In this document: positions 20,401 to 30,830 of the stretch, one piece after another
Layout of the letters: each line of letters begins with the position of its first letter
Position numbering within the stretch: position 1 is the first letter of the stretch
Assembly: GCA_015179125.1 (NCBI GenBank)
Contig: WHVA01000413.1
Location: forward strand, 1 to 64,000
From: Gautieria morchelliformis
Lineage: Eukaryota > Basidiomycota > Agaricomycetes > Gomphales > Gomphaceae
Direction: 5' to 3'
Length of the DNA stretch: 64,000 nt
Program-made: the position numbers and the translations under genes
The notes under the pieces: generated by a model
Database searches by the model: none
What the model was told of the DNA's origin: nothing
What the model saw: only the letters and a program-made list of their open reading frames with translations

Positions 20401-20513
20401 TTTGAGCTGGAACACCCGCGACACCAGGTCAGGCCTGTCCTGAGGAGTTTGTCCGGGCAACAATGCATCCAATACCTCCTGCCAGTTGGGATTGGCAGTC
20501 ATGGTAATAAAGA
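17405..20513 (-). mobile_element. Helitron B, 5' truncated
   Basis: The 3' end is intact: hairpin CCCGCGC-TTC-GCGCGGG (plus-strand reading, 17416-17432) and CTAG at 17405-17408, abutting Helitron C. The RepHel frame is present from the ITMTANP motif onwards. Similarity to Helitron A stops abruptly at 20513, so about 670 N-terminal residues and the 5' terminus are missing. It supplies the empty-site proof for the Copia insertion in Helitron A. Confidence 0.82.
17554..20513 (-). pseudogene. RepHel of Helitron B, truncated, one amber codon
   Basis: The coding frame covers the HUH site RGLPHMH, the YxxxY motif KYIHKYLYKG, Walker A GSGGAGKSFTWNTL, Walker B LIWDEAAM and the final YVGVSRG, ending KVLLEEGLDTTNIVYKDVLL. 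Only one defect lies inside: TAG at 19282-19284 where Helitron A has CAG (GMKTGAQLRHLF). With that codon read through, Rep and helicase are one continuous frame. The N-terminus is cut at 20513 and replaced by unrelated host sequence. A single C-to-T change suggests recent inactivation. Confidence 0.87.
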
Positions 20514-20748
20514 CACTGGTCGCTGCACTAAATGCGAAAATTTCGACACTTCCGATTATTTTGCTCTTGTTCGGCCGCCAGGAATATATGCCCCGGTCGA
20601 GTCTGTTGTCACCACCACGGAAATGGAGTGGTTGCAGCCATCTCCCCTGAGATATGAAGGCTGGAGAGAGGACGTGCGCCAGATGCTGTACCCTACTGAT
20701 GGAAGGCTGTCGCCACCGACACCGGCTACGATCGTCCAGCAAACATAG
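20509..20748 (+). pseudogene. Possible 3' exon of a truncated host gene
   Basis: From the Helitron breakpoint the plus strand reads an open segment with FALVRPPGIYAPVESVV, EMEWLQPSPLRYEGWRED and a stop after TPATIVQQT. The composition looks like a real protein tail, and no upstream exon survives because Helitron B begins here. It is open in frame with antisense Helitron sequence, making a chimeric frame from 20251. The family was not recognised. Confidence 0.35.
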
Positions 20749-20879
20749 GTACTTGCAGCCTGAGGCTTCAACCTAGCAAGAAATCGCCCCTCCTAATCAA
20801 CCACCCGTTATGTCTCTCCTGATTCGTCTACTATACCTAGATTACATATACTGTGCCACTCGTGTATAATTGAACTAGA

Positions 20880-21284
20880 ATGCCATCCGACAGATCCACA
20901 GATCATACTTGCCCTTTCACAATGCGAAGTCTACACCACCGCTTAAACTTCCAGAGTGTTCTTCCGCACTTATTGTCTAATGTTCAGAGCACTCCGCATT
21001 ATGGTCGGATTGAGGCCTACATCAATTCACGTCGCATGCGCTTTACGTGTTACCGACAGGACGAGAACCACCTGGATGACGTTTTCACATCCGTGCCGGT
21101 CTACGATCTTCACGATGCTTCCCTCTCAAACGATGGTTACGAACAACAGACCATTCCTGACAACGAAATTCTCGTCGTCCCTCAAACCTTGGCTGCCAAA
21201 GGGACGCCTGAACCAGAAGTTTTGCGCCTTCGTACAATTACCTTAACCACCCGATTTCCTGCTACCACGGTGATGTGCTTGTAA
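20880..21284 (+). CDS. Hypothetical protein, weak evidence
   Basis: A 134-codon frame contains HYGRIEAYINSRRMRFTCY and DDVFTSVPVYDLHDAS, with unbiased composition. A second frame (21346-21600) could be a further exon. No motif, signal peptide or membrane segment was recognised, and no splice model was compelling. It may be part of a host gene damaged by the neighbouring transposon. Confidence 0.25.
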   Translation: MPSDRSTDHTCPFTMRSLHHRLNFQSVLPHLLSNVQSTPHYGRIEAYINSRRMRFTCYRQDENHLDDVFTSVPVYDLHDASLSNDGYEQQTIPDNEILVVPQTLAAKGTPEPEVLRLRTITLTTRFPATTVMCL

Positions 21285-21822
21285 TTTAAGCCAAGATGTC
21301 GACGAGAAGAGAGAAGGGTCTGAAAGCCACAATAGTAAGACAGAGGTGTCCCGACCAAGGTGCTCCACCGTAGACCGCATAGAAGAAATGTCCGTTGATA
21401 CTCCCTGGAATCCATCTACGCCATTATCAGGTCCGGATCAAGAGGTCCAACAAAGTTCTAACCCACTGATACCTGGAGGTCTAACTTGCGTCGTCGAGGA
21501 TGGTGTCAGACACGGAACAACTACACGGAGTGATCCTCCGTGCAAGGTGGGAGAAATTCACCATAGCCACCCCGCGGAAGATACGCCTCTACAGGCGTAA
21601 ATGACCAGGTGGTGACTGTTGTATTACTGGCTTGTATCGCAATTGTTTGTATACCGCCTCCTATTTAAGTTGACTCGCTGACAAGAGCCTTTCATGCAAT
21701 TAACGGGAAAGACATCCACCACTGCAGGGCCGTTTAAGGTGGTGTATATGGCTTAGACCAAGTGATAATAAATGAATATGGAAGTGCCTGTTGTAATGGG
21801 CCTCACTCACCCGCATTCGACT

Positions 21823-22230
21823 TTAGAGCTGTGTCGTCCCTGAAGGTGCCTCCCTGCCTAAAAGGGCTTCCTTCCATGTTATTCCTTTCCGTCCACCGCG
21901 TTCATCAGGTTGGCCCTCAACCTCGCTCCCTCTCTGCATTTTGCGGCTGAGAACTGTCAGCTTTTCCACCTCTGCATCAGGTATATGCTCTCCTTTCCTC
22001 AAGCGTTCATTAAGAGATTCAAGGATGGATATACGTGCAGTAAACTGAGCACGTTCAGAAGCTGCGTCACGGCGAGCAAACAACAAATGGAAACTGAGGG
22101 AGGTCAGCACAGTCGCTTGAATTTCATGGACATGAGTCAAGAGGTGGGACATGGAGGGGAGATCTTGCTTACCGTTGAGAAGGTGGCCAACATTCCCTGA
22201 CAATTTTGACCAGACGCTTGGAAACGACAT
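21823..22230 (-). CDS. Small conserved coiled-coil-like protein
   Basis: Two exons (22230-22173 and 22115-21823) with a 57-base intron that is a multiple of three, so the frame also reads through it. The spliced product is about 116 residues: MSFPSVWSKLSGNVGHLLN, then a short hydrophobic stretch and a helical segment RISILESLNERLRKGEHI with DAEVEKLTVLSRKM. The C-terminus is Gly/Arg-rich. The function is not recognised. It is divergent from the sororin-like gene with an 89-base gap, so the two probably share a promoter. The same promoter and starts are duplicated, in decayed form, at the left edge of the window. Confidence 0.6.
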   Translation of the reverse strand: MSFPSVWSKLSGNVGHLLNGKQDLPSMSHLLTHVHEIQATVLTSLSFHLLFARRDAASERAQFTARISILESLNERLRKGEHIPDAEVEKLTVLSRKMQRGSEVEGQPDERGGRKGITWKEALLGREAPSGTTQL

Positions 22231-22319
22231 GGACTAGAAACCTGATCACGTGACTCCGACGCGTCCCCAACAAGCTCATACTACTGAAGTACTGATGCGT
22301 TCAGCATACCGGTACTGGT
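22231..22319. promoter_or_regulatory. Bidirectional promoter
   Basis: Only 89 bases separate two divergent ATGs. The segment contains tgatcacgtgactcc, with a CACGTG E-box and an overlapping TCACGTGA palindrome. The same core is conserved in the decayed copy at 76-90, supporting a functional site. Confidence 0.55.
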
Positions 22320-23359
22320 ATGCCTCCACCTTCAGCACTGTACGACTCAGCTGGCCCCCGCCGTCTTTTTCTCGATTACGTGGATCTGGGTAAAGCTGAT
22401 CCGCAGCCCAAACTTGATGGGCAGATATCTCTTATTAAGCGTGGAAAGCGAGCGACGGCGAAGTCACAGGAAGAAAGGCGGTTGGAAAGTTGGGAGGTAT
22501 TGCCACTGCTCGACCCCAACGTCGCTCTACTCCGTTCGGAGCCTCAGCCACCCTCATTGCCGCACGGTGGACACGTCACCCTAGAACCAGTTCGGATTAA
22601 CGCTCCCTCTTTACCGCCTTCATCACCACTTGCTTCTTCATTGCAAGATAATGATGACTTCGACGAAGCAGATCCGTTTGGTTTTCTTGCAGCGGAGAAG
22701 AAGCTGCAACATCAAAAGCATCTTTTGCCTTGTCCGTCTTTTTCAGAGAGTTTGTTGGAAGAGGACGGCTCCTTCGGAGAAGAGGAATTTTCTGGGAAAG
22801 CGTTCGCTAGTCAGACTTCTGAGAACAAGCATATCTGGGCCGAATCCGTAAAAAACAAGCGAGCCGCGACTCATTTGTCACCATCGCACTCTGTTCTCAC
22901 CAACGGCTCCAATGATCCCTCGTCGCCGTGTTGGAAAGCCGTAAGACGTAGATCAACCACAGGACGGAAAACGAGACGAGTGGTTGGAAATGGAAAGGAT
23001 AAGGACAAGGCTGAGCACTCGCAGTCCGTAACGTTGGAGCTGGATGATCTACCCCCAAAGCGTTCCAAGAGAAAGGTCCAAAAAAACGGTAGCACGAAAC
23101 CAAAAGTCCACAGGACCTCCAGGAAGAGAGCTATTCGTCAATCAACCAAGACCGAGAACATTCAAGACGCATTACTGTCTCATCTGACTGATGAAGAGCG
23201 GAAGGTGAGCATTGTCCGTCTAAAAAATTTTTGCGTTGCGTGTAACTGATCAGTGTCCCGTTGTCGCAGAAGTTTGAGAGAGACAGAGAAGAACGATTGG
23301 CATATTACAGTCGGGTTGATGCGTACCGCGTCACAAAGGAAAATGTATGGGTGGTGTAA
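22320..23359 (+). CDS. Sororin-like candidate (cohesin regulator)
   Basis: Exons 22320-23204 and 23270-23359 give 324 residues. Most of the protein is disordered and charged. Two short conserved-looking elements stand out: EADPFGFLAAEKKL (around residues 116-129), which resembles the FGF motif of sororin, and the extreme C-terminus LAYYSRVDAYRVTKENVWVV, placed like the C-terminal sororin domain. Between them are basic nuclear-localisation-like clusters (KRSKRKVQK). Sororin stabilises cohesin on DNA by opposing WAPL (family knowledge). The assignment is inference from layout and two short motifs; a generic nuclear protein is the alternative. Confidence 0.4.
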
Positions 23360-23678
23360 CTTGAGTACTGGTTCCCCTTACGGTCCAAAAGTGGATGTGA
23401 ATATCTGCTACATGTCTCCAGCGCGGCAATCTAATAGTCTACTGGAGCTAAAAGGCGTCGAGTTTTGTATTTATGTATACTGTCAGCATGTTTTGCCAAT
23501 CCACTGTCAATTCAAGCTATGCAAACAACAATTTAGTGGTTTCTATTATTTTGATATGGCCTGGCCGTCTCGATTACTATGCGTACTGTATAAATTCCAT
23601 GGCGTTTATTGCCGTGCAACATGGTGATGGATACATGCACTTGAATAATAAATTAAGTGTAGTCGATCTAATAGTAAA
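23360..23678. other. Intergenic, between convergent genes
   Basis: The region holds the 3' ends of two convergent genes, with an aataataaatta stretch near 23644 that could serve polyadenylation. No gene is seen. Confidence 0.5.
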
Positions 23679-25074
23679 TCAGGTTCTTCCAACCGGTCCC
23701 CCGAAGCCATCGAAGTACATCAACACATGCGAGTCAACCAGGCGTTCTACCTCATCATTACCCACTCTTACAGCGTTCATTTTTCGTCTCTATAGGGGAG
23801 GAGTCAAGAGACGTTTCAAGGCACAGTGTATTACAACATACCAGGGAGAAGCCCACACCGCGTATAACCCAGCCAAAAAGCTCTTTAAACTCTGGATGTT
23901 CTTTTGGCATGCCGCGAGCAGCTAACGCCTTAACAGCTGACTTCCTCACAATCTTGTGGGGAACGGACACGTTAGCTATAGCTTGAAATGGTTGTAAATC
24001 GTATTTACCGTTTTGTTTGATATTTCTAAATCATCGGAATCGAGTGTTCTTGAGCAAACAGAGCTCGACGAGATACCAAATACGTCCTCCCCGTGTGCCT
24101 CGCCTGGAAAACTTGGTAATTTGAACGATGGACCTTGGCCACTCGCTCTAGCCTTCCCCTTCGCATGTTTGGCGTTGGCCGTCGACGCGGTTGGTAGCCT
24201 ATACATGGTCTCTCGGGCCATAAGGGACTTCAAGTCTATTGTTTTGTCTCTCTTTCCACGCTTTGCTTGCGGTTCGTCGCTCACACCGTCATCTAGATCA
24301 ACGCGACGTCGCTTGGCGGTGATGTTTTTCTTGGAAAACTCAAGTACGGGTGGTCGTCGGGGAGCAGGATCGTCAGGCCGGGGCTTTCTAATGACAGGAA
24401 CTGGAGGACGTGGAGGGGTGATGCGAGCGACTGTCATTCTAAGAGTTGATTGCGATGGGAGCAGGGATCCAAACACTAATAGGTCAGATTCATCAGGACC
24501 ATCTAATTATTACTTGTTAATATGAAGATGCAGAGCTATAAATGCCTCAAAAACGCACGTCCGTCTCCTAGACCTACTCGGATAGCATTATTTGTTTGCC
24601 CGCGTTCGCTTACTTGATCCATGCACAGCACATTCTCAAAGAAATTGCGAGTCAGAGTCGAATGAGGGTTGATATACCTGTAAGAACATAAGTCAAAGCT
24701 GCTCTCGGAGAATTAGTCAAGGCTTACATGCTAATGTCCCCATTCAACTCATAATTCACCTCTGACATGTTCACAATGGCTATGAAACGCAGGCTGGGAC
24801 GACCGCGCATGGATTCGAGAGCTAATGGCAGCGGCGATTCTAGGAGTGATGTGGGAGAGGATGGTGGTAGATGAGCGGTAAAAGCAAGGCCTAAAATAAC
24901 ATGTCAGGATCAGAGCAGGGATGACTGGTTGATGGTACCGTCTAGGATAAGATCTGAGTCGGGTAATGATAAAGAGCCACGGTAAAGCAGACGGTGGTGT
25001 TGCTTGTATGAGCGAGGCGGCGTCGGTTGTGTCACACTGGGCTCTGGGAGTCCGCTTGGGCAGGTGGAGGCCAT
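23679..25074 (-). CDS. Sld7-like DNA replication initiation protein
   Basis: Six exons (25074-24939, 24890-24728, 24677-24559, 24502-24009, 23952-23842, 23789-23679) join in frame to 377 residues. The N-terminal part has RLLYRGSLSLPDSDLILDGL and ESMRGRPSLRFIAIVN; a disordered Pro/Lys-rich middle follows. The C-terminus has IVRKSAVKALAARGM, HPEFKELFGWVIRGVGFSL and VERLVDSHVLMYF, the pattern I associate with the Sld7 C-terminal domain. In yeast Sld7 binds Sld3 and helps load Cdc45 at origins. Introns are 48-56 bases. The split of exons 5 and 6 falls inside the C-terminal domain. The family call rests on remembered pattern; a paralogous unknown protein is possible. Confidence 0.55.
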
Positions 25075-25229
25075 TATGGTTCAAGTGCCCAGCGCGTCGA
25101 ACACCGCGTGACGTCACGCTGGCGATGTCACGCCCTTGAATAACCCACAGAACACGAAATTTATGTAATAATACTGGCCCAATGCGTCTGACCGGGACTT
25201 TATACAACGGTTTGTAGCCGTCTCGACAT

Positions 25230-25922
25230 CTAGCTGTTCTGACCCGTGCGCCAAGCTACAGCTCTCACCGGAGAACCGTCTGCATCCGTCAACTTCAGCG
25301 GCATAAAACTTACAGTAAAATCTCCATCTGCAATTGCTTCCACATTGGTCAAGTTCTCCGCAATGACCCCGCCCTCGGAAAGTATGACTTTGTGTGCGAT
25401 AAAGTTCCCGGTCGACGCCATCCCTTCATGGACAGTCTCGTCGGGAGACATGCTATCCATCGCAACAGTACGAATCCCCGCCTTGACCAACCCTTCCGCT
25501 GCTGTGCGGTCCAGGAATGGGTGGTCAATATACTTCGGCGTCTTCCAGTACATTGACCACCCCGTATACAACACCACTATTTTCCCTTTCTGCATCTGTG
25601 ACTCATAGGGTTTCAAGTCCTCCCATATGATCTGCTCCCGTGGTTGCTTTCTGCGCACGTCGATCACTAAAGCTGGACCTTGAAACAAAGAAAGGTCCAG
25701 TGCGGTGATGGATGCACCGTCCTTGATACTATGCGATGGTGCATCGACATGCGTGCCAGTATGTGTGCCAAGGCTCATGCTCATGACGTTGAATCCATCC
25801 TTTTCGAGGGTCAGAGCCGGACAGGATGAGAACTTGGGATCTCCAGGATAAAGCTGAGTCGATTCATCAACATGATACGACAGATCGATCAGTCTACTCT
25901 CTGGGTCCAGTGCTGCGTCCAT
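25230..25922 (-). CDS. Cyclase family hydrolase (kynurenine formamidase-like)
   Basis: A single exon encodes 230 residues. The metal-binding signature LGTHTGTHVDAPSH (around residues 55-68) and RLIDLSYHVDEST at the start are typical of the putative cyclase family (PF04199), which includes bacterial-type arylformamidases and isatin hydrolases. FLDRTAAEGLVKAGIRTVAMD and the C-terminal GGVIAENLTNVE are also typical. The start was placed at 25922 because the frame upstream has no family similarity. It lacks a signal peptide and is probably cytosolic. The exact substrate cannot be told. Confidence 0.82.
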   Translation of the reverse strand: MDAALDPESRLIDLSYHVDESTQLYPGDPKFSSCPALTLEKDGFNVMSMSLGTHTGTHVDAPSHSIKDGASITALDLSLFQGPALVIDVRRKQPREQIIWEDLKPYESQMQKGKIVVLYTGWSMYWKTPKYIDHPFLDRTAAEGLVKAGIRTVAMDSMSPDETVHEGMASTGNFIAHKVILSEGGVIAENLTNVEAIADGDFTVSFMPLKLTDADGSPVRAVAWRTGQNS

Positions 25923-26962
25923 GGCACAGTTGTCGGTGTACGATACGTCGATATCTGAAACAATATCAACAGAGAGAGCTAGTACAGTATGGATCAAGTT
26001 GTCGTAGTTGGGAACTATCTCACGGCAAATTCCATCTTGTCACGCGACTTGTCGCTGGACGATGTGTCACGCTGCCGACCAGTTCTGGGAGAAACGCATA
26101 GCGGCTTTGGCGCGAGTTGGCGACTTCAATTGGCTGGAAGTTTGGGGTTGATGGTGTGAGGAGATACCGTGAGTACTTACAAAACTTGTGATTTGGGCTT
26201 TCACAGTAGTGTAAGAGCATATGTACTGGGCTTAACCACAAGGATTAGGGACATCATGACATGAGCATGAATGCGATGTTCACGTTCATCCAAAACACCT
26301 AGGCGGTTTCAATATATTAGCTTCTTTGAATCAATACCATCGGTTTCCCAGCACTGCATCGTCAAACTTCTTTCACGACGTTCCCAGGTTCGAAAAGGCT
26401 GCCGACACGGTACTCGCTCCGCCATGGATACCTAGGCGTCGTCTATGATTTTGAGTGTTTGTTGTTCCTCTCTCGATAGGAAACCATGTCCACAAATTAA
26501 TCGGCCATGATGCATGACCGATTGGACCTGCGTGGCCTACAGAATTAACTGACATTACATAGCCGTGGAACCGACTGGCTTGAGACTGTGACTGTGTGAC
26601 CAGACGGAGTGAGCGCTCCCCGCTCGGTAATTTTATCGTGTGAAAATTCTTTTTGTAACTAACACGTGACGTGTCTCATTTTAAGATCACAATTAAGCTT
26701 CTGACGCGTGCCACTCGCGCGTTTGTGAGAACAATAACTCACCCTCTAGCCGTGATGTGTAGTAGTGAGTTGTGGACAATATGTGTCTCATAAATATTTA
26801 GTCTCCATCACCGTCACCTCTCACCCTTGTACTCGGTGGCTACATAAGACAGGCGCGTCCCAACCGGTTGATTTCTCAAGAAACCAACACTGGGGTTTAT
26901 CTTCGGCCTCTGAGCAGCGCTCAACCCCCCTAATTTTCTGTCCGTCACATACCCTTCCAGCA
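25923..26962. other. Intergenic, divergent promoter region
   Basis: About 1 kb between two divergent genes. Short frames only, none with a motif. A CACGTGACGTG stretch near 26663 may be a regulatory site. Confidence 0.4.
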
Positions 26963-28157
26963 ATGCAGACAAGACTGGCACCTGAAGTAAGTTACTTGCA
27001 AGCACCACTGGCGGTACGTCAAGCTGACCAGGCCATCGCTAGGACCAGCTGTTCCACAACGAACAGCATACTCTGGCGCCATTGCTCAAACGTGCTACCC
27101 ATTTCCCGAGCATAGAATTCAATAGAGCGACCTTCGGTGGTTTGCCCGTCGAAGACATACTCCATGACGATGATGCTACACCAACAAAATCAGGCGAATT
27201 CTTTCCGTGTGGCAATACCAGTGGCGCGTGTGTAGCATCGATCCTGGACCCGAGGAGACCCCATCGTTCATCTCGTCCCTCACGCATTCGTGTTGCATCT
27301 TTCGTCTCGTCCTCAGCCCCTATCAGCACATGGTTCGACGACTCTCCTACCCGTGGCGTATTTACCATCGCGGACGATGGGAAGACGTCAACACTGTCAT
27401 GGGACCAACAATTGTTTGATGAGCTTGCCTATTCCACATTTCCGCATCGTGAATGCGACGAGACATCGATTACCACATTCGATCCTGATTCACAGACGAC
27501 ATCCTCGCCGGCTTCGGAATCCAATGACAGCCACACCATGGTTCCTACAGAGGATGATAATGAGAGTACGTCCTCGGGCTCCAAGTACCATCTTTCCGAC
27601 TGTCTGGATGAACAACTTCTTCGCTCCCCCATGGACTCGTTCGCCGCCATGTGTTGGGAAGCCGCCGTCCTACCTGAGCAGCCCAAACTGAATGTTAATA
27701 ACAGCCAGGCCACCGAACTGCGATTGTCGAGATTATACAGTCATGCGGCTCAACAATACGAACAAACACACATACGAGAATCATCTAACCTCGCTACGGT
27801 GACCTTACCTCGTATGCAGTTCAATAAGGAAGCTGTACAAGTGTCAGAAACGGCGCCCGAAGAGGTATGGTATACGTTTGCTCATTCTCTCACTATAACC
27901 TTATTATTGCGCTTTGACAGGTGACTCCTTGGGTATATGTCTCGAAGAAAGCCGCATCTATGTTGGACCTACCACAAGACTTATCGGTTACTCTGAGGTT
28001 TCATGGGTCGTCTGTAACGCCATCACGACCGACTCATCAGCGACACCGCCGAGGAAAGATGATCCCCGGTTCCATCAGCAAGTTTGCTTTCAACCTCAGC
28101 CTTGCCGGAAAAGGCAGGAAAGCAGTGGATTGCCTGAGCGGAGAACACAAGCCATAA
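26963..28157 (+). CDS. Hypothetical protein, acidic and Ser/Thr-rich
   Basis: Three exons (26963-26986, 27049-27864, 27921-28157) give 358 residues. The first exon has only eight codons (MQTRLAPE). The middle is acidic and low in complexity (TTSSPASESNDSHT, EDDNESTSSG), with FATFGG-like FNRATFGGLPVEDIL near the start. The last exon, from VTPWVYVSKKAASML, is basic. No known domain was recognised. Splice sites are canonical (gtaagt, gtatgg). Confidence 0.55.
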
Positions 28158-28307
28158 CTCTTAGAAGAGTCAGATTGCAATTACGTTTGCCTTCACAATT
28201 CGATTACGTCAAACCACCACTGCAATTAAAATTCATAAGTATAATGTATGCACCTCTAGCAGTTGCAAAGAGGAAAAAACACCCTACTCCTATACATTAG
28301 TATCAGC

Positions 28308-29310
28308 TTAAGCCTGTGCAAACCTCAAAACCAATGCGGGAGGTTTATCGTCTTCATTTGGTGGGGAAGTGCCAAACACTTCCGATACAATATTGGATAG
28401 ATCGACATCTCGCTTGTATCTGTACCGATTGTCCCGGAAGATTTCGCGTGCACGTGCGAGCTGAGCAACAACTTCTACCCCTAGTTTGCGAGCTTCTTCA
28501 ACAGTAAGAGGGTTAGGTCGCTCGCACAAAGCCATGTATGACGGATGAAGCCATTCCGGGATGTCGTTCTGTAGGGCGATGGCAACTTTCTGTACAGGTT
28601 CGATGTCGTCAAAATTCGCGAGTTCTCTGATCGCAAGGTTGCGGATGTCGTCAAAAAGCCAACGCGTGGCAAGTTGAAGGATTGAAATCCACTCTGGGAG
28701 TGTTGCTCGGTGTTCCCCTGCAATAGGGGGATAAAGGATCGACAAAAGGCGCTCGAAATCGAGAGCAGCAACATTCTCGAGTCGAATCCTCCAGATCTGA
28801 TATCAAGACACAGCAATATTTGCGGCGTATAAACACTTACGGGTTCTCGTCAGAGGAGCCTTCTATGGGCTCACCCACAGGCGGCGGTATGTCGAACTGA
28901 TCAAAACAGGATAAACCATTGTCCAGTGCAACATACTCGACTTACCATGTCGCGGAACACAGAAGAGTGCCTCATAAATATACTGCGGTGGACATTGAAC
29001 AGCGTCTCTTCGACCTGATATCGATGTCCTCAGCGCAAATGCATGCTAATCCCCATCGCGAGACAAACCAAGAATATGACTTGGTCGTTCTCAAAGTAAT
29101 ATACTTTATGTCTTCTTGGTGTACAGGTAAGGGGTGAGGCGGGGTTGCTGACATCTGTAGCTGCACTAGTGGCAGGGGATGACAGTGACTGGATTCGCCA
29201 GTCTAAAATCAGTACATATGTAAACAAGGATTATAGGCTCTACTCGTAGCTAACCAAGTACCTTGCGTTGCAATATTAATGCAAGGTGTATGAGATACAG
29301 GCTTAGCCAT
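28308..29310 (-). CDS. BTB/POZ domain protein
   Basis: Five exons (29310-29262, 29202-29069, 29014-28946, 28896-28841, 28788-28308) give 262 residues. The order YYFENDQVIFLVEETLFNVH, SSVFRDMFDIPP, EGSSDENPIRLENV, LDFERLLSILYP is the BTB fold as found in the large agaricomycete BTB family. It is followed by a helical tail WISILQLATRWLFDDIRN and AIALQNDIPEWLHPSYMAL. Such proteins are thought to act as protein-interaction or ubiquitin-ligase adaptors, but individual roles are unknown. Introns are 49-59 bases. Confidence 0.8.
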
Positions 29311-29477
29311 GCTTGGTCGTCGTTGAAGTTGGAGTGATCGAGTTGCGCCAGGTCTTCGGTTCCGCAATATGCAAGTGGCAGTGTTGCCGCTATCCTGTCA
29401 CAGCTGTAGCTTGTGCTTGAGTTGAGTCATACCTAGGCTGCCCTTTACTCTTACTGTAAGAGCTTCAAGTTACACCC

Positions 29478-30374
29478 ATGACCTCTGCTGTAAATCGAGC
29501 TCGGCGCAAAGAAATTGCAGAATCAACTCTCACAGCAATCGAGAATGGCTCATTCATACTCAACAACCGCACCATTGCTCTCACTTCCGCCATACCCAAT
29601 ACACATCATTATGCACCGGTCGACTTAACTAGGTGGCCCAAAAGGCTACCCAGTACTTCTCCCCACAGCCAGAGACCACAGATCTCCATACTTGAAATTT
29701 CCACCCTCGAAGCAGCACAGCTTTTGTCCCACCCCTCCCAGGAAGTGTTTTCAGACGACGGTCGCCCAGTCACAGCGAGGCTCAGGGTGGGTGTTCTCAA
29801 CTTTGCTTCTGCCAAAAATCCCGGAGGTGGATTCCTTAGTGGGGCGCAAGCTCAAGAAGAAACCATTGCACGCTCTTCCACCATTTACCAGTCTCTTACG
29901 TCCCCTGCTGCCGACGGTTTTTATTCAGCACACAGGAGAGATGCGCGTGGCGGATACTATAGTCATTCGATTATCTGGTCCCCAAACATCACTGTTTTCC
30001 GCAACGATTCAGGCGAATGGCATGAACCTTTCCTAGTTGACGTTGTCACCTCCGCTGCGGTCAATGCAGGCGTTGTTCGGAAGCACGCTATTAACAGCAT
30101 GCAGGAAGAAAACCGAATCGTGGCCGTAATGAAGGAAAGGATGGCTCGGATTCTGTTCGTCTTCGAAACCCAGGGTGTTTCTAAATTGGTTCTGGGATCT
30201 TTTGGTACAGGCGTTTTCAGGAACTCAGTGCCAATGGTGGCACGTTTATGGGCGGAACTTCTCGGTCTCCCCGACAGCAGATTTGCGTTCTCGTTCGAGC
30301 AAGTCGTGTTTGGGATACTAGGGACAGAAACATATGAAGAGTTCAAAACGACATTTCAACAGACATGTCGTTAA
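29478..30374 (+). CDS. Microbial-type PARG (TIGR02452 macrodomain) protein
   Basis: An intronless gene of 298 residues. It carries the PARG signature NFASAKNPGGGFLSGAQAQEE, here as NPGGGFLSG followed by AQAQEE, with the paired glutamates that act on ADP-ribose polymers. A later macrodomain loop reads LVLGSFGTGVFRNSV. An N-terminal RRKEIAESTLTAIENGSF helix is also family-typical. Predicted role: poly(ADP-ribose) glycohydrolase in nucleus or cytosol, reversing PARP modification. Lack of introns among intron-rich neighbours is unusual and may reflect retroposition or transfer. Confidence 0.85.
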   Translation: MTSAVNRARRKEIAESTLTAIENGSFILNNRTIALTSAIPNTHHYAPVDLTRWPKRLPSTSPHSQRPQISILEISTLEAAQLLSHPSQEVFSDDGRPVTARLRVGVLNFASAKNPGGGFLSGAQAQEETIARSSTIYQSLTSPAADGFYSAHRRDARGGYYSHSIIWSPNITVFRNDSGEWHEPFLVDVVTSAAVNAGVVRKHAINSMQEENRIVAVMKERMARILFVFETQGVSKLVLGSFGTGVFRNSVPMVARLWAELLGLPDSRFAFSFEQVVFGILGTETYEEFKTTFQQTCR

Positions 30375-30830
30375 AGAGAAAGTAAATGAGCACGTACGTT
30401 ATATATCGTTGCAGTACAGTTGCCTAATAATAACATGCTCCATGACAGACGTAAAAGCAGAGACCTATGGACTGGGTTGATCTCTGGTTATACTTAGCTG
30501 CACTTGCAGTATTGTAATGTCTCTCGGTATCTAAAGTGTGACATCGGGCCCAGGGCGAGCAAACGCGACGACATCTGGTTCTTATAAGGAATCCCCATCT
30601 ACGGGTATGTATGCATTCCCGTAAGTATCTCTACATCATCGAAGGGTCAGACGTTCAAGCTTCAAGCTTCTGGCAATAATTTCGTCGAGATTCGGGTACC
30701 CTAAGATGAAGGACTCAAACGATACGGGTGCAACTAGCTTTGACGCAATTGTAACCAACAAATGCAGGAACCCAATAAACAAGCTTCAAGTTTGAGTTAC
30801 GTAACTTGTCCATGAGCATACGCCAGTTAC
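30375..30830. other. Intergenic region
   Basis: Contains a small direct repeat gttcaagcttcaagcttctgg near 30652 and no coding signal. Confidence 0.4.
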
